From an uncultured Actinobacillus sp. (GTDB lineage: Bacteria > Pseudomonadota > Gammaproteobacteria > Enterobacterales > Pasteurellaceae): a DNA stretch of 64,000 nt. The DNA is taken from positions 1 to 64,000 of the forward strand of contig NZ_CAMEFX010000001.1 in assembly GCF_945915845.1 (NCBI RefSeq), given 5' to 3'. The notes under the pieces are model-generated. The model was given only the letters and a program-made list of their open reading frames with translations. It searched no databases and was not told where the DNA came from. Both the position numbers and the translations under genes were made by a program. This document shows, piece after piece, positions 9,634 to 22,004 of the stretch. Within the stretch, counting starts at the first letter, position 1, and every line of letters begins with the position of its first letter.

Positions 9634-11064
9634 TTATTCTTTTGTCCAAAGCTCTACAAGATGACGAGACAAACGACTGACATTGCCCGCACCTTGCGCC
9701 AAAATTAAGTCGCCATCCTGTAACACCTGATCCATAATCTCAGGCAATTGACTATGATCAGCCACAAAAATCGGATCCACTTTCCCCAAATTGCGAATTG
9801 AACGTGCTAAAGAGCGACTATCTGCCCCAGCAATCGGTGCTTCACCTGCTGCATAAACATCCAACAAAATCAACACATCCACTTGGGAAAGGACTTGTAC
9901 AAAATCATCGAACAAATCACGTGTACGTGAATAACGATGCGGTTGGAATACCATGACAATACGTTTATTTTCCCAACCGGAACGCGCCGCTTGAATGGTG
10001 ACACCCACTTCTGTTGGGTGATGTCCATAGTCATCCACCAGCATCACCTTACCGCTTGGACGAATAAACTCGCCTAGTTGGTCGAAACGGCGACCTGCCC
10101 CTTGGAAGTCCGCAAGTGCGGTCAAAATCGGATCATTTTCAATGCCCTCTTCCTTCGCTACCGCCAAAGCCGCTGTTGCATTAAGTGCATTATGTTTCCC
10201 CGGTACATTTAACAACACATGGATACGTTCACCTGTTGGGGTAATCACATCATAATGCCCCTGAAAACCTGTTTGCTCATAGTTTTCAATACGATAATCC
10301 GCCTTTTCACTAAAACCATAAGTTATTACTTGACGACCAACTTGTGGCACTAATTCCATTAACACCGGATCATCCGCACACATCACTGCCAACCCATAAA
10401 ACGGCAAATTATGTAAGAAATTCACGTAAGTACGTTTCATCTCCTCAAAATCGCCGTGATAGGTATCCATATGATCCGGTTCAATATTCGTGACCACCGA
10501 TACCATCGGTTGTAAATGTAAGAATGATGCATCACTTTCATCTGCTTCCGCGATAAAATAACGACTCGCCCCTAAATAGGCATTGGTTCCGGCTGATTTC
10601 ACCAATCCGCCATTCACAAAGGTTGGATCAAGGTTCGCTTGAGTATAAATCATTGAAATCATCGCAGTAGTCGTTGTTTTTCCGTGTGTACCTGCAATGG
10701 CAATCCCATGACGGAAACGCATTAATTCTGCCAACATTTGCGCACGTTGAATCACCGGAATACGTTTAGTATGGGCTTCAACAACTTCAACATTATCCGA
10801 TTTAATGGCACTCGAAACGACCACGACACTTGCATTTTGAACATGCTCAGCAGAATGCCCAATAAAAATATCTGCACCCAAAGAGCTCAAACGCGCCGTC
10901 ACGGCATTTTCAGCAATATCCGATCCCGTTACTTTATACCCTTCGTTCAGCAACACTTCCGCAATACCGCCCATACCGGCACCGCCAATTCCCACAAAGT
11001 GAATTTGCTGAATACGGCGCATACTTGGCACAACCTGTCTAATTTTTTCTTGTTTTTGTTTCAT
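9634..11064 (-). CDS. murC: UDP-N-acetylmuramate--L-alanine ligase
   Basis: First of the Mur ligases; it adds L-Ala to UDP-MurNAc in the cytoplasm with ATP. The Rossmann glycine loop GIGGAGMGG is at residues 25-33, the ATP-binding GTHGKT at 125-130, then EADESD and DDYGHHPTE. At 476 residues it matches the H. influenzae protein in length, and the N-terminal [10 protein letters not shown] resembles that protein, so the first ATG is kept. It lies downstream of murG by 48 bases. Confidence 0.97.
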   Translation of the reverse strand: MKQKQEKIRQVVPSMRRIQQIHFVGIGGAGMGGIAEVLLNEGYKVTGSDIAENAVTARLSSLGADIFIGHSAEHVQNASVVVVSSAIKSDNVEVVEAHTKRIPVIQRAQMLAELMRFRHGIAIAGTHGKTTTTAMISMIYTQANLDPTFVNGGLVKSAGTNAYLGASRYFIAEADESDASFLHLQPMVSVVTNIEPDHMDTYHGDFEEMKRTYVNFLHNLPFYGLAVMCADDPVLMELVPQVGRQVITYGFSEKADYRIENYEQTGFQGHYDVITPTGERIHVLLNVPGKHNALNATAALAVAKEEGIENDPILTALADFQGAGRRFDQLGEFIRPSGKVMLVDDYGHHPTEVGVTIQAARSGWENKRIVMVFQPHRYSRTRDLFDDFVQVLSQVDVLILLDVYAAGEAPIAGADSRSLARSIRNLGKVDPIFVADHSQLPEIMDQVLQDGDLILAQGAGNVSRLSRHLVELWTKE

Positions 11065-11112
11065 TGTTTTATTCTCTTAAATTGAGCGCAAATCACACGC
11101 CCAAAAAATCAA

Positions 11113-12177
11113 TTATTTCGCATTTTCAATAATCACTTCCGCCACACGTTGAGCGGATAATGGCGTGGACATCGCTTTCGCTTTTACTGCCATTTCCAGT
11201 AATTTTTCACGGTTTAAACCGGCCACTAAGTTTACCAAAATTTCAGGGTTAAGTTCAGCTTGTTCCACAATTTTTGCAGCGCCGGCATTGGCCAAATAAG
11301 TGGCATTTAAATATTGCTGACGATCTTTATGTTGGAAAGGCACAAAAATCGCCGGCGTACCGACCGCCGCTAATTCACACACTGTCAATGCGCCCGAACG
11401 ACAAATCACCAAATCAGCCCAAGCATAAGCTTCAGCCATATCATCAATAAATTCCGTAATGTTAACCGCGCTTTCAACATTCACCCCTAACTCACGATAA
11501 AGTGCGGTGACGTTTTCCACACTTCCGGCCCCCACTTGATGACGTACTTCTAATTTATCCGCCAGTTGCGCGACCATTGGAGGTACGTTCTGATTTAATA
11601 CGCGCGCCCCTTGACTACCGCCCACCACAAGAATACGCAATTTACCCTGACGTTCGGCAAAGCGTATTTCAGGGGCTGGCATTTGAAATAAATCTGCACG
11701 AACAGGATTCCCTACCACTTCCCCATGAGGGAATGCTGTTGGAAAGGCTTGTAACGTACGCTTCGCAATTTTCGACAGCCAAACATTGGTTAAACCGGCC
11801 ACCGCATTTTGCTCATGTAAAATCACAGGCACGCCACATAATTTCGCAGCAATACCGCCCGGCCCCGACACATAGCCCCCCATTCCCAAAACAGCATCAG
11901 GTCGATAAGTTTTAATAATTTTACGGGCTTGCATGACAGCACGAAAAATAGCAAAAGGTGCTTTCAATAACGCTCCTAAACCTTTTCCACGCAACCCGGA
12001 AATTTGAATAAAATTAATTTTAATCCCATGTTTTGGTACAAGCTGGGCTTCCATACGATCCGCTGTACCTAACCACTGAATTTCCCAACCCTGTTGTTGA
12101 AGATATTGAGAAACGGCAATGGCAGGGAATACATGCCCCCCTGTGCCACCTGCCATGACTAATAATTTCTTGCTCAT
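11113..12177 (-). CDS. murG: Lipid II synthase (GlcNAc transferase MurG)
   Basis: Peripheral membrane glycosyltransferase that adds GlcNAc to lipid I to form lipid II. It is a GT-B fold protein of 354 residues. The N-terminal glycine loop GGTGGH is at residues 10-15, [11 protein letters not shown] lies near 96-106, and [11 protein letters not shown] follows. The C-terminal donor-binding region has [10 protein letters not shown] and later [15 protein letters not shown]. It lies between ftsW and murC, each separated by a few tens of bases. Confidence 0.98.
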   Translation of the reverse strand: MSKKLLVMAGGTGGHVFPAIAVSQYLQQQGWEIQWLGTADRMEAQLVPKHGIKINFIQISGLRGKGLGALLKAPFAIFRAVMQARKIIKTYRPDAVLGMGGYVSGPGGIAAKLCGVPVILHEQNAVAGLTNVWLSKIAKRTLQAFPTAFPHGEVVGNPVRADLFQMPAPEIRFAERQGKLRILVVGGSQGARVLNQNVPPMVAQLADKLEVRHQVGAGSVENVTALYRELGVNVESAVNITEFIDDMAEAYAWADLVICRSGALTVCELAAVGTPAIFVPFQHKDRQQYLNATYLANAGAAKIVEQAELNPEILVNLVAGLNREKLLEMAVKAKAMSTPLSAQRVAEVIIENAK

Positions 12178-12202
12178 TTTCTACTTATTCTCATCTATAT
12201 CA

Positions 12203-13393
12203 TTAATCATCACGCAAATGTGCATGTCCACCACGACTGAGGCGATTTTCATGGTCAATACGTAATAACACCGCAATGCTAATGGTCATAATCACCAGAC
12301 TCGACCCACCGTAACTCACCAATGGAAAGGTTAAACCTTTGGTTGGTAATAAGCCTAATGCCATACCTAAATTAACAAAGCCTTGGAAAATAATCCAAAA
12401 GCTAATTCCAAAAGCAAAAAAGCCTTTAAAACGTTGTTCTAACAGTAAACTTTCACGCCCAATTTTCATCGCACGCAAAACCAATGCCCCCAGCAAAAAC
12501 ACCATGACCAGCACACCAACAAAACCAAATTCTTCGCCAATCACTGCCATTACAAAGTCAGTGTGTGCTTCAGGCAAATACTCCAGTTTTTGGATAGAGT
12601 TTCCCAGCCCTTCTCCGGTAAACTCACCGCGACCAAATGCCATTAATGAGTTAGATAACTGGAAACCTGTACCATAAGGGTCTTTGAAGGGATCCATAAA
12701 ACCTGTAATCCGCTTCATTCGATAGGCTGAAGATAAAACGAGTACCACAAATAAAAAGGCCCCCACGCCAATTAAGCCCACGAACTGCATAATATGTGCC
12801 CCAGCCACAAAAAGTAAGCCAAAGGTAATCACAAATAATACAACCGTACTCCCTAAATCAGGTTGCAAGATCAAGAAAATACCGAAGAAACCCATGACCA
12901 TTAAAGGCTTGAATGCACTCAGTTTTTTGGACCGCACTTCATCGTAACGGCGCGTAAAATAACTAGATAAAAAACAAATTAACGCGAATTTGGCAAATTC
13001 TGCCGGCTGAAAATTAAATAGCCCCATTGGAATCCAACGGCGTGCCCCATTAATGGTTTTTCCCACACCGGGAATCAACACCAACAAAAGAAAAAATAAG
13101 GCGATACCAAACACCCATGCGTAGCGTTTTTCCCAACGAGCCATAGGAATTTTTAAGAAGAAATACAAAGTAACAAAGGATAACACCAAATAGACCGCAT
13201 CCCTTGTGGCAAAATAGAAAGGATCATTATACAGGCGCGTTCCCACAGGAATAGACGCCGATGTCACCATAATAAAGCCAATAAAGAGCAAAATCACATA
13301 CAACCAAAATAACCAACGATCATACAACAGATTACTGGGTGTGACCGTTGTCCAACGCTGCCAACTCGCTTTAAATTCTTCAAATAATCGCAT
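12203..13393 (-). CDS. ftsW: SEDS peptidoglycan glycosyltransferase FtsW
   Basis: Polytopic SEDS-family protein that polymerises lipid II at the septum together with FtsI. At 396 residues it shows about ten hydrophobic segments. Family motifs include GARRWIPMGLFNFQPAEFAK in the middle, FIxxQPDLG-type residues (LILQPDLGST), and EAHTDFVMAVIGEEFG with the catalytic aspartate region. The C-terminus has LPTKGLTFPLVSYGGSS. It starts 3 bases after the murD stop on the transcript map and precedes murG. Confidence 0.97.
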   Translation of the reverse strand: MRLFEEFKASWQRWTTVTPSNLLYDRWLFWLYVILLFIGFIMVTSASIPVGTRLYNDPFYFATRDAVYLVLSFVTLYFFLKIPMARWEKRYAWVFGIALFFLLLVLIPGVGKTINGARRWIPMGLFNFQPAEFAKFALICFLSSYFTRRYDEVRSKKLSAFKPLMVMGFFGIFLILQPDLGSTVVLFVITFGLLFVAGAHIMQFVGLIGVGAFLFVVLVLSSAYRMKRITGFMDPFKDPYGTGFQLSNSLMAFGRGEFTGEGLGNSIQKLEYLPEAHTDFVMAVIGEEFGFVGVLVMVFLLGALVLRAMKIGRESLLLEQRFKGFFAFGISFWIIFQGFVNLGMALGLLPTKGLTFPLVSYGGSSLVIMTISIAVLLRIDHENRLSRGGHAHLRDD

Positions 13394-13396
13394 GAC

Positions 13397-14716
13397 TTAT
13401 CCTAATTTCGCTAAACGCGTAAATTCTTCACCGCGCTTTTCAAAAGAAGTAAATTGATCCAAACTGGCACAAGCGGGTGAAAGCAACACCATATCCCCTG
13501 ATTTTAATGTTGGACGTAAGGCATTAATCCCTTGTTCCATGGTGTCAAATAATTGGCTTTGTGGTGATAATTTCGCCAACGCCGCCCCATCTTGTCCAAA
13601 GCAATAACAGAAATAATTCGGTTTGTTAATAAGCTTAGCTAACTCGCTAAAATCCGCCCCTTTACCGTCTCCACCTAATAATAGATGAAGATTCCCCTCG
13701 ACTTGCAAGCCGGTTAATGCCGCAACGGTACTCCCTACATTCGTTGCTTTACTGTCATTAATCCAACGCACACCCTTGTCAAAATGTGCCACTTGGAAAC
13801 GATGATCTAAACCACCAAATGTACGAAGTGCGACTTGAATAGCCGGGGTTTTTACGCCTACCGCTTGAACCAGTGCAATCGAAGCCAAGGCATTCATATA
13901 ATTATGACGACCTGTAATCAACATATCATCCACAGGCAAAATCATCTCCTCTTTTGCCATGAGAAACTGTTTGCCATTCTCCGTTTTTAACCAGTAATCC
14001 GCATCATGTTCACCAAAACTCAACTGTATCTGCGCACTTTGTTTATCGTCTTCAAGCGTTAAAGGATCTTCTGCATTTACAATCGCCGTTTTAGCATTGA
14101 TATAAATATTGAGTTTCGCTTGACGATAATCCTCCAAATCTACATAACGATTCATATGATCTTCTGTCACATTCAACACCGTTGCAGCAGCCGCTTTTAG
14201 GCTGTAAGTGGTTTCTAACTGAAAACTGGATAACTCAAGCACATACAAGTCAAACGCTTCATCCAACAAGGACAAAGCCGGAATACCGATATTCCCCCCC
14301 ATGCCGACACGTAGCCCATCTGCTTTTGCCATTTCCGTGGTCAAGGTCGTCACCGTACTTTTGCCATTTGAACCCGTAATCGCAATGACCGGTTTATCTT
14401 GTGCATTGGCTTCTCGAACAAACAGCTCAATATCCCCAATCACTTCCACGCCTTGCGCAAGTGCGGTCTGAATTTCAGGGGTTTTAACAGCAAGACCCGG
14501 GCTAATCACAATAGTATCCGCCCCATTGAGCCATTCTTGGTTTAAACCACCCGTATGAAGCGGAATATTTTCATCCAATTGTTCCGCACCGGCAGGATTA
14601 ACACGCGTATCAATCACTTTAACTTTCGCTTGTTTTTTCACAAGGAAATCCACCACAGATAAACCTGTTTTACCTAAACCAATCACAAGGATATTTTTAT
14701 CTTTATAGCTTGCCAT
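13397..14716 (-). CDS. murD: UDP-N-acetylmuramoylalanine--D-glutamate ligase
   Basis: Mur ligase that adds D-Glu to UDP-MurNAc-L-Ala. At 439 residues it is close to the E. coli length of 438. The N-terminal UDP-binding loop GLGKTGLS is at residues 13-20, the ATP-binding GSNGKST at 115-121, and DHMNRY and NDSKATN lie downstream. The C-terminus shows LSPACASLDQF. It lies between mraY and ftsW. Confidence 0.98.
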   Translation of the reverse strand: MASYKDKNILVIGLGKTGLSVVDFLVKKQAKVKVIDTRVNPAGAEQLDENIPLHTGGLNQEWLNGADTIVISPGLAVKTPEIQTALAQGVEVIGDIELFVREANAQDKPVIAITGSNGKSTVTTLTTEMAKADGLRVGMGGNIGIPALSLLDEAFDLYVLELSSFQLETTYSLKAAAATVLNVTEDHMNRYVDLEDYRQAKLNIYINAKTAIVNAEDPLTLEDDKQSAQIQLSFGEHDADYWLKTENGKQFLMAKEEMILPVDDMLITGRHNYMNALASIALVQAVGVKTPAIQVALRTFGGLDHRFQVAHFDKGVRWINDSKATNVGSTVAALTGLQVEGNLHLLLGGDGKGADFSELAKLINKPNYFCYCFGQDGAALAKLSPQSQLFDTMEQGINALRPTLKSGDMVLLSPACASLDQFTSFEKRGEEFTRLAKLG

Positions 14717-14767
14717 TTTTTCAACCTGTAGATATGCAAAAGGGTGGGAATCTTCCCACCTACAAAA

Positions 14768-15850
14768 TTAACGGAGTTTGAGGGTCACTAAGCCGAATAA
14801 TACGAGCATCAAAGAAATAATCCAAAATCGGATAATTACCCGTGGCTCCGGCCAACCTTTTAATTCGTAATGGTGATGAATCGGTGCCATTCGGAAAATG
14901 CGCTTTTTACGTAGTTTGTAAGAGCCTACTTGTAAAATAACGGAAATAGTTTCCATCACAAACACACCGCCCATAATCACCAGTAAAAATTCTTGGCGAA
15001 CTAATACCGCTAATGTACCTAATGCGCCACCTAACGCAAGGGAACCCACATCCCCCATAAACACCTGTGCCGGATAGGTATTAAACCAAAGAAAACCTAA
15101 ACCTGCGCCCACAATCGCTGTACAGAAAATGACTAACTCTGAAGTCAAACTAATATACGGAATGTACAAGTATTTTGAAATTTCCACATTCCCTGTTGCC
15201 CAAGCAATAATCGCAAATGCCCCCGCCACAAACACCGTTGGCATAATCGCCAAACCATCTAAGCCATCGGTTAAGTTCACTGCGTTACTGGTTCCCACAA
15301 TCACGAAATAAGCCAACACAATATAGAATAAGCCTAATTGTGGCATGACATCTTTAAAGAAAGGCACGACCAAGCGCGTCGCATCCGTATCTTTTCCTAC
15401 AACATACATGCCTACTACAGCAATTAATGCAACCACAGACAACCAGAAATATTTCCAACGGGCAATTAAACCATCCGTATTTTTATATTTAATTTTGCGG
15501 TAATCATCCACAAAACCTACCGCACCATAACCTAATAAGACAAATAAACTAAACCAAATATAAGAATTCGTTAAATCGCCCCAAAGCAAGGTACTGATCG
15601 TAATGGTCGCCAAAATCATAATACCGCCCATGGTCGGTGTACCACGTTTTTGAAAATGGCTTTCAGGACCGTCATTACGCACTTCTTGACCAAACTTAAA
15701 AATCTGCAAACGTTTGATCATTTTCGGGCCAATCCATAATGACAATAACAACGCGGTCATTAGAGAAAGTACCGCTCGAACGGTTAAATAGGAAATAACA
15801 TGAAAACTACTTAAATATTGCTCTAAATAAGATGCTAACCAAACTAACAT
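14768..15850 (-). CDS. mraY: Phospho-MurNAc-pentapeptide transferase (lipid I synthase)
   Basis: Inner-membrane enzyme that transfers phospho-MurNAc-pentapeptide to undecaprenyl phosphate. It has 360 residues with about ten membrane segments. Signature cytoplasmic motifs are visible: [14 protein letters not shown] with the paired aspartates, [22 protein letters not shown] and the histidine cluster [11 protein letters not shown]. It starts 2 bases from the murF stop, suggesting tight coupling. Confidence 0.98.
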   Translation of the reverse strand: MLVWLASYLEQYLSSFHVISYLTVRAVLSLMTALLLSLWIGPKMIKRLQIFKFGQEVRNDGPESHFQKRGTPTMGGIMILATITISTLLWGDLTNSYIWFSLFVLLGYGAVGFVDDYRKIKYKNTDGLIARWKYFWLSVVALIAVVGMYVVGKDTDATRLVVPFFKDVMPQLGLFYIVLAYFVIVGTSNAVNLTDGLDGLAIMPTVFVAGAFAIIAWATGNVEISKYLYIPYISLTSELVIFCTAIVGAGLGFLWFNTYPAQVFMGDVGSLALGGALGTLAVLVRQEFLLVIMGGVFVMETISVILQVGSYKLRKKRIFRMAPIHHHYELKGWPEPRVIIRFWIISLMLVLFGLVTLKLR

Positions 15851-15852
15851 TA

Positions 15853-17226
15853 TTATTCCCCCTTAAAGTGAACAGTTAACAACTCAATAACTTGTTCCAT
15901 TTTTTGGCTACGAGAACCTTTTGCCAATAAAACAACACGTTGATTTTCTTTTAATTTTTCTTCGATAAGTGCGATTAAAAATGCGGCCATTTTTTCTTTA
16001 TCAGTAAAATGGTTGCCATTGCTAATCACACTGGAAAACTGACCGAAACTTGCAATGCAATCCAAATTCGCAGCTTTAGCGTGATCCGCCACTTGCTGAT
16101 GACAGAATGCCGTATCTTCCCCCAATTCGCCCATATCGCCAACGGCTAAAATTCGAAATGCCCCATAGCTTTTCAACACATTAATCGCTGATTTCAAGGA
16201 ATCTACATTGGCGTTATAAGTATCATCCAACAACAATAAATTTTCCTTCACTTGAATCGGAAATAAACGGCCTTTTACTTGGGAACGATGTTCTAACCCG
16301 GCTTTAACTTGTTCAAGGGTTGCACCCACATTCATGGCTAACGCCGTTGCTGCCAAAGCATTGCTCACATTGTGTGCCCCAAGATAAGGTAAATGAATTT
16401 CAATGCTACCGGTCGGACTATGCAACAAAAACTCTGCCCCTTGTTCACTCAACCGCACATTCTCCGCCCAATAATCGGCCGGTTGCGTACTGGAAAAAGT
16501 TTGGACTTTTCTCTCATCAATCTCCGCTGCCCAAAATGAAGGATAACAACAGTCTAAATTGAGAATCGCTACACCGTCTTCAGTCAAACCACGATAAATC
16601 TCGCCTTTCGCTTGCGCCACCCCTTCAATAGAACCAAACCCTTCCAAGTGAGCTGGTGCTACATTATTAACAAGGGCAACATTGGGATGCACTAAATTCG
16701 TGGTATAAGCAATTTCATTTTGATGATTTGCACCTAATTCGATAACGGCAAATTGATGTTTAGCTTCTAAACGTAACAAGGTCAAAGGGACACCAATGTC
16801 GTTATTAAAATTCCCTTGGGTAAATAACACGCTTTCAGGATTTTTTGCGGTTTGTTGCAAAATGGAAGCCGTCATTTCTTTCACGGTAGTTTTACCGGAA
16901 GAACCTGTCATCGCAACGGTTAAGGGATTAATTTCCGCTTTCACCCAAGCACCAAGTTGTCCCAAAGCGATACGCGTATCCGCCACCACAATTTGCGGCA
17001 CAGGAATATCACAAGGATGCTCCACGACTAGCGCGATACAACCTTGTTCTACCGCTGCATTTAAATAATGATGGGCGTCAAATTTCTCGCCTTTTAAGGC
17101 AAAAAATAATCCATTTTGCGTTTGCCGGCGTGTATCGGTACTTACGTTCTCTACGGTGATATTTTCATCACCCAATAATTGCCCGTCTAAGATTTCGGCA
17201 AGTTTTTTTGTTGTTATTGTTATCAT
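15853..17226 (-). CDS. murF: UDP-MurNAc-tripeptide--D-alanyl-D-alanine ligase
   Basis: Mur ligase that adds the D-Ala-D-Ala dipeptide (the product of Ddl) to complete the pentapeptide precursor. It has 457 residues. The ATP-binding GSSGKTT is at residues 108-114, followed by [10 protein letters not shown] and later [10 protein letters not shown], both typical of MurF. Its ATG overlaps the murE stop (ATGA), so the two are translationally coupled. Confidence 0.97.
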   Translation of the reverse strand: MITITTKKLAEILDGQLLGDENITVENVSTDTRRQTQNGLFFALKGEKFDAHHYLNAAVEQGCIALVVEHPCDIPVPQIVVADTRIALGQLGAWVKAEINPLTVAMTGSSGKTTVKEMTASILQQTAKNPESVLFTQGNFNNDIGVPLTLLRLEAKHQFAVIELGANHQNEIAYTTNLVHPNVALVNNVAPAHLEGFGSIEGVAQAKGEIYRGLTEDGVAILNLDCCYPSFWAAEIDERKVQTFSSTQPADYWAENVRLSEQGAEFLLHSPTGSIEIHLPYLGAHNVSNALAATALAMNVGATLEQVKAGLEHRSQVKGRLFPIQVKENLLLLDDTYNANVDSLKSAINVLKSYGAFRILAVGDMGELGEDTAFCHQQVADHAKAANLDCIASFGQFSSVISNGNHFTDKEKMAAFLIALIEEKLKENQRVVLLAKGSRSQKMEQVIELLTVHFKGE

Positions 17227-18692
17227 GACAAATATTTCTTCGCTGTTTCTTGATCAGAAAAATGGTGTTTTTCTGTACCAATAATTTGATAATCTTCGTG
17301 CCCTTTGCCCGCCACTAAAATTACGTCATTTTTATCCGCACTTTGAATGGCAGTTTTAATCGCGTCTTCACGGTTGTGAATAAATTGTACATGTTCAGGA
17401 TGAGCAAAACCGGCTTTGATGTCCGCCATAATTTGAGCGGGATCTTCCGTACGTGGATTATCATCGGTGGCAATCACTTTGTCGGCGATTTTCTCTGCCA
17501 TTTCTGCCATAAGCGGACGCTTACCACGATCGCGATCGCCCCCACAACCAAACAAACACCAAAGTTTGCCATGGCAATGAATACGCGCGGCATTTAAGGC
17601 TTTTTCCAAGGCGTCCGGGGTGTGTGCATAATCCACAATGACGGTGGGTTGATTTTCTGCCGTCATCATTTCCATTCGACCGCAAACCCCTGTGAGCTGT
17701 GAAACCGTGGAAGTGAGTTGCTCAAGCGAATAACCTAAGGCTAACAATGTGACAGTAACCGCCAATAAATTACTCACATTAAAGGCGCCGATTAAGCGGC
17801 TTTCCAACTGCCCGTTTCCCCAACTTGAAGCAAACGCAATATTCGCCCCTTTGTTGGTAAAGGAAAGTGCGGTTAATTTTAACCAAGTTTTATGAGTCGG
17901 CTGATAATTTGGCTGACAACTCACGGCAATCGCGTTAGGTAACTCGCTCAACCATTGCGCCCCGATTTCGTCATCGGCATTCAAAATTTGATATTGACCG
18001 GATAATTCGGTAAATAACCGTTTCTTCGCTTTGGCGTATTCTTCCATGGTGCCGTGATAATCAAGATGATCACGACTTAAGTTAGTGAATACTGTCGCAG
18101 CAAAATGTAAGGCTTCAACACGTTTTTGCACCAACCCATGAGAAGACACTTCAATTGCTGCAAAATCCGCGCCTTGCTCCACAAAATCAGCTAATGACGC
18201 CTGTATTTCAATGGCAGAACCTGTGGTATTTGCCGCAGGTTTTACTTGCCCAAACAAACCATTACCGATGGTTCCCATCACTGCCGGCGTTTTACCTAAA
18301 ATCTGCGTCCATTGCGCTAAAAGCTGGGCAATGGTGGTTTTGCCATTGGTACCTGTCACGCCCACTAAGATCAAACGCTGAGAAGGATTATCATAAAAAC
18401 GACCTGCAATGTCAGACAAATGTGCAGACAAAGCAAAGTAGGAAATCACCGGGATATTTTGCTGAAATTCAATCTGTAAATGTTGCGCGGGTTCATCACA
18501 TTCCGCCAATACCGCTACCGCACCTTGTGCAATGGCATTTGAAATAAATTTTCGACCATCTACTGAATGGCCTTTGACCGCAACGAAAAGACAGCCAGGC
18601 GTGATTTCGCGGCTGTCTAAACTCATTTTGCTCAACTCAATTTGCTCAAGTTGGGGCTGAGCAAGCCCCAAAAGTGCGGTTAGTTTTTTCAT
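17223..18692 (-). CDS. murE: UDP-MurNAc-dipeptide--meso-diaminopimelate ligase
   Basis: Mur ligase that adds the third residue of the stem peptide. The ATP-binding GTNGKTT is at residues 114-120. DNPRTEDP at 411-418 carries the DNPR signature of meso-DAP-specific MurE, as expected for a Gram-negative, so the substrate is meso-diaminopimelate (made through DapF, encoded later in this window). At 489 residues it is a usual length. Its last four bases overlap the start of murF. Confidence 0.97.
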   Translation of the reverse strand: MKKLTALLGLAQPQLEQIELSKMSLDSREITPGCLFVAVKGHSVDGRKFISNAIAQGAVAVLAECDEPAQHLQIEFQQNIPVISYFALSAHLSDIAGRFYDNPSQRLILVGVTGTNGKTTIAQLLAQWTQILGKTPAVMGTIGNGLFGQVKPAANTTGSAIEIQASLADFVEQGADFAAIEVSSHGLVQKRVEALHFAATVFTNLSRDHLDYHGTMEEYAKAKKRLFTELSGQYQILNADDEIGAQWLSELPNAIAVSCQPNYQPTHKTWLKLTALSFTNKGANIAFASSWGNGQLESRLIGAFNVSNLLAVTVTLLALGYSLEQLTSTVSQLTGVCGRMEMMTAENQPTVIVDYAHTPDALEKALNAARIHCHGKLWCLFGCGGDRDRGKRPLMAEMAEKIADKVIATDDNPRTEDPAQIMADIKAGFAHPEHVQFIHNREDAIKTAIQSADKNDVILVAGKGHEDYQIIGTEKHHFSDQETAKKYLS

Positions 18693-18720
18693 TGTTTTTC
18701 CTATATTCTATTTTACCGCA

Positions 18721-20556
18721 TTAGTTCAGTTGATTCGGGTTAGGCTGTTCATTGCGCCGAACAATACGCTTCGTGGTTTTCGTATTCTCCACCGGCACAC
18801 CATCCGGCGTGATATTATAAGCACGCAATGCCGCGCCCATAATGGCAGAAAACACCGGTGCAGAAACCGCACCACCATAATATTGACCCGCTTTAGGTTC
18901 ATCGATCAAAATCACCAACGCAAAGCGCGGATCCGTCACCGGCGCAATACCGGCGGTATAGGACATATATTTATCTACATAACGACCTTTTTCGATTTTT
19001 TTCGCGGTACCTGTTTTAATCGCAACACGATAACCTTCAACCAACGCACGTTTATTCTTAATCGCGACTTTTTCCATGATATTCACCACATCTCGGGTGA
19101 TTTTCTCGGAAAATACGCGATTACCGATTACAGGCGGATCCACTTTGGTAATAGAAAGTGGGCGGTAAATCCCAAAGCTGCCTAAGGTCAAATAAGCACG
19201 TGCAATTTGAACCGGGGTCGCATTGATCCCATAACCATAAGAAACGGTCGCGCGCTCAATATCAGACCAACGTTTACGGTTCGCGTTTAAATAACCAATT
19301 TGTTCACCGCCTAACCCTAAATCCGTTGGTTTACCTAAACCTGCCGCTTGATAAGTATCCATTAAGGCGGAAGGAGGCATACGCAAGGCTAAACGGCTCA
19401 CCCCACGGTTGGATGAATTAATCAAAATTTCATCAAGAGTTTGGCGATCTCGTGGTGCCACGTCTTTCACTTCTTTGCCGGTTAAAACAAGTGGCCCGGT
19501 ATTAATGACTTCATCGCGGCGCACCACTTTATTTTGAAGTGCGGTCAAAACCACAAAAGGTTTTACCGTTGAACCCGGTTCAAAAGTATCGGTTACGGCT
19601 TTATTCCGCATTAAATCTTCAGAAACCCCTGTGCGCTTATTCGGGTTATAAGAAGGCGCATTCACCATGGCTAAAATCTCACCCGTACGCACATCCACTA
19701 ACACCGCCGTCCCCGAGCTGGCATTATTTTCTGCTACCGCTTTTTTAATTTCGAGATAAACCATCGCTTGCAAATCTTTATCAATACTCAGGGTCACATT
19801 GTGTGCATCGTATTTCTTAATATTCGCAATATCTTCCACAATGTTGCCATATTTATCTTTACGATAAGTACGAGAACCTGATTTACCTACAAGCAACGAG
19901 TTAAAACTTTTTTCAATTCCCTCAATTCCATTGTTATCCACATCCGTAAACCCGAGCAAATGTGCGGTTTCTTCAGCACGCGGATAAAAACGGCGATAGT
20001 CGCTCGAAATGATCATGGTTGGCAATTTTAAATCTTGGGCATAATTTTTAATTTGCTCTGAAATTTGACGCGCCAAGACAATTTCACGTAATTTAGGCTT
20101 GCTTTCGATTTTAGAGACTAAATCCTTGTAAGACATGCCCAAAACTTCAGCTAAGGCTTTCCATTTTTCTTTATTTTTAGCAATGCCGTCATTTTCCAAA
20201 ATCACTTTAGGATCGACTTTCAACTGGAACATCGGCACGCTAATCGAAAGCATTTGACCGTTGCGATCTAAAATAGAACCACGCGCGGATTTAATTTCTT
20301 GCACGCGCAATGAACGCTTATCCGCTTCATTGGTCAGTTCTTCTACATTCACAATTTGCACATAAGCCGCACGCGCAATTAAAGCAAATAAGCTCAGAAA
20401 AACAAAACCTAATGCCCAACGATAGCGTCCCTTTAAAAAGCTCGTTTCAAAGGTGATTTTAGGCTTATTCAGTTTCACCCCGCTATTTGGCGCAGAAGTC
20501 ATTGGCTTACGGGGTTTCTTAGGCGCCGGATTGCGCTCGGAATTTAATTTCACCAT
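18721..20556 (-). CDS. ftsI: Septal transpeptidase PBP3
   Basis: Class B penicillin-binding protein that cross-links septal peptidoglycan with FtsW. It has 611 residues: a basic cytoplasmic tail, a membrane segment at about 48-68, a pedestal domain, and a transpeptidase domain with STVK at 329-332 (catalytic Ser329), SSN at 381-383 and KTGT at 514-517. After KTGT the sequence reads [13 protein letters not shown]; two of these positions correspond to sites tied to beta-lactam susceptibility in H. influenzae (see findings). It follows ftsL by 6 bases. Confidence 0.97.
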   Translation of the reverse strand: MVKLNSERNPAPKKPRKPMTSAPNSGVKLNKPKITFETSFLKGRYRWALGFVFLSLFALIARAAYVQIVNVEELTNEADKRSLRVQEIKSARGSILDRNGQMLSISVPMFQLKVDPKVILENDGIAKNKEKWKALAEVLGMSYKDLVSKIESKPKLREIVLARQISEQIKNYAQDLKLPTMIISSDYRRFYPRAEETAHLLGFTDVDNNGIEGIEKSFNSLLVGKSGSRTYRKDKYGNIVEDIANIKKYDAHNVTLSIDKDLQAMVYLEIKKAVAENNASSGTAVLVDVRTGEILAMVNAPSYNPNKRTGVSEDLMRNKAVTDTFEPGSTVKPFVVLTALQNKVVRRDEVINTGPLVLTGKEVKDVAPRDRQTLDEILINSSNRGVSRLALRMPPSALMDTYQAAGLGKPTDLGLGGEQIGYLNANRKRWSDIERATVSYGYGINATPVQIARAYLTLGSFGIYRPLSITKVDPPVIGNRVFSEKITRDVVNIMEKVAIKNKRALVEGYRVAIKTGTAKKIEKGRYVDKYMSYTAGIAPVTDPRFALVILIDEPKAGQYYGGAVSAPVFSAIMGAALRAYNITPDGVPVENTKTTKRIVRRNEQPNPNQLN

Positions 20557-20562
20557 AATCCC

Positions 20563-20892
20563 TTACTCCACAATCACCACTTCTTGTTCAGGTGTCACTG
20601 ACACCATACCCAAGTTAGCTCTGGCAATGCCTTCAATCCGTGTATTATCACTTAATGTGGTTTCTTCTAATTTTAAATTCACGTATTCATTTTCCAGAGC
20701 TTGTTTTTCAAACACCAATTCGCCTTTTTCCGCCACCAGCATACGTGTTTGGTAGGTCACCCAAACGGTACTTACTGCCGTTACCGCAATAAGAAAAATT
20801 AAAACCGCTACCGTTTTATTCATTTCAAATAAGTCTTGAATAACCACATATTGCAGCGGATAACGTTCACTATTTGATAAAGGTTCAGCCAT
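20563..20892 (-). CDS. ftsL: Cell division protein FtsL
   Basis: Small bitopic divisome protein that forms a complex with FtsB and FtsQ. At 109 residues, it has a short cytoplasmic N-terminus, one membrane segment at about residues 28-46 (AVLIFLIAVTAVSTVWV), then a leucine-zipper-like periplasmic coiled coil (EKGELVFEKQALENEYVNLKLEE). Its ATG overlaps the end of rsmH by one base. Identification rests on position and topology, because FtsL diverges strongly in sequence. Confidence 0.93.
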   Translation of the reverse strand: MAEPLSNSERYPLQYVVIQDLFEMNKTVAVLIFLIAVTAVSTVWVTYQTRMLVAEKGELVFEKQALENEYVNLKLEETTLSDNTRIEGIARANLGMVSVTPEQEVVIVE

Positions 20893-21866
20893 TATAATTT
20901 CTCCGCAATTCGCAATACCGCACTACGTGAACGTGGGTTCGCCGCTACTTCCGCCTCACTTGCTTGAATCGCTTTGCCAATGGTTTTTAAAGTGCAATGA
21001 CGCTTAATTTGATCTTCACGTAATGGCAATCCTTTTGGCACATCCTCACCTTTGCTTTGCTTGCGCATAAAATGTTTGACCATACGGTCTTCAAGAGAAT
21101 GGAAACTGATAATCGACAAACGACCTTGTGGTGCTAACACGGAAATAGCGGAATTTAATACTGTTTCTAATTCATCTAACTCAGCATTAATAAAAATTCG
21201 GATAGCCTGAAATGAACGTGTAGCCGGGTGCTTATGCTTATCTTTAAACGGTACCGCATTCGCAATGATTTCCGCTAGTTGTAAAGTGCGGTTAATCGGT
21301 TCTTCGTTTTTTTCTACCGCACTTTTGTTGTAATTCACAATCGCAGTAGCAATGCGTTTTGCAAAACGTTCTTCCCCAAAGGTTTTCAATACCCAAGCTA
21401 AATCATCAATAGAAACCTGCGCCAGCCATTCCGCAGCGGATTGCCCTTTGGTCGTATCCATGCGCATATCTAACGGGCCGTCTTTCATAAAACTAAAACC
21501 ACGTTCTGCATCATCCAATTGCGGTGATGAAACACCAAGATCAAGCAAAATACCATCCACTTTGCCAATCAAACCTAATTTTTCACAAATTTCAGGAAGA
21601 CGAGAAAAGCTGTTATGTTCAATATGAAAACGCGGATCTTGAATAGTTTGTGCTTCAGCAATAGCTCTTGGATCACGATCAATGGCAATTAAACGACCGT
21701 TTTCGCTGAGTTTAGAAAGGATTAAACGAGAATGCCCACCACGACCAAAGGTGCCATCAATATAAATACCATTTTCACGACCATCAACCAAAGCTAACCC
21801 ATCAACAGTTTCGTGTAATAAAACCGTAATATGCTCAGGATGTGAAAATGTATTTTGGGCGTTCAT
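20892..21866 (-). CDS. rsmH: 16S rRNA m4C1402 methyltransferase
   Basis: SAM-dependent methyltransferase (formerly MraW) that N4-methylates C1402 of 16S rRNA. The start chosen is ATG at 21866 ([17 protein letters not shown]), which gives 324 residues and aligns with the family; the open frame extends 25 codons further upstream into a hydrophobic stretch not seen in relatives. Visible motifs are [10 protein letters not shown] (SAM-binding glycine loop), [12 protein letters not shown], and [12 protein letters not shown] near the C-terminus. Second gene of the dcw cluster. Confidence 0.96.
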   Translation of the reverse strand: MNAQNTFSHPEHITVLLHETVDGLALVDGRENGIYIDGTFGRGGHSRLILSKLSENGRLIAIDRDPRAIAEAQTIQDPRFHIEHNSFSRLPEICEKLGLIGKVDGILLDLGVSSPQLDDAERGFSFMKDGPLDMRMDTTKGQSAAEWLAQVSIDDLAWVLKTFGEERFAKRIATAIVNYNKSAVEKNEEPINRTLQLAEIIANAVPFKDKHKHPATRSFQAIRIFINAELDELETVLNSAISVLAPQGRLSIISFHSLEDRMVKHFMRKQSKGEDVPKGLPLREDQIKRHCTLKTIGKAIQASEAEVAANPRSRSAVLRIAEKL

Positions 21867-22004
21867 ATTAATAAACCGAAATAGACAAAATAAAAGGCTA
21901 AAAGAAATAAGATAATCTTTAGATAAGGCGGTGGAATTCACCGCTTATCATTTTTATAATCTAGCGTTATGCTAGTTTTGCTAGTGCCGCTGTTCTTATA
22001 ATAG

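Noticed and set aside
21870..22004. CTAGC/GCTAG inverted words between mraZ and rsmH as a terminator
   Set aside because: Short, without a T-run, and inside an operon that must be read through; left as a minor structure only.
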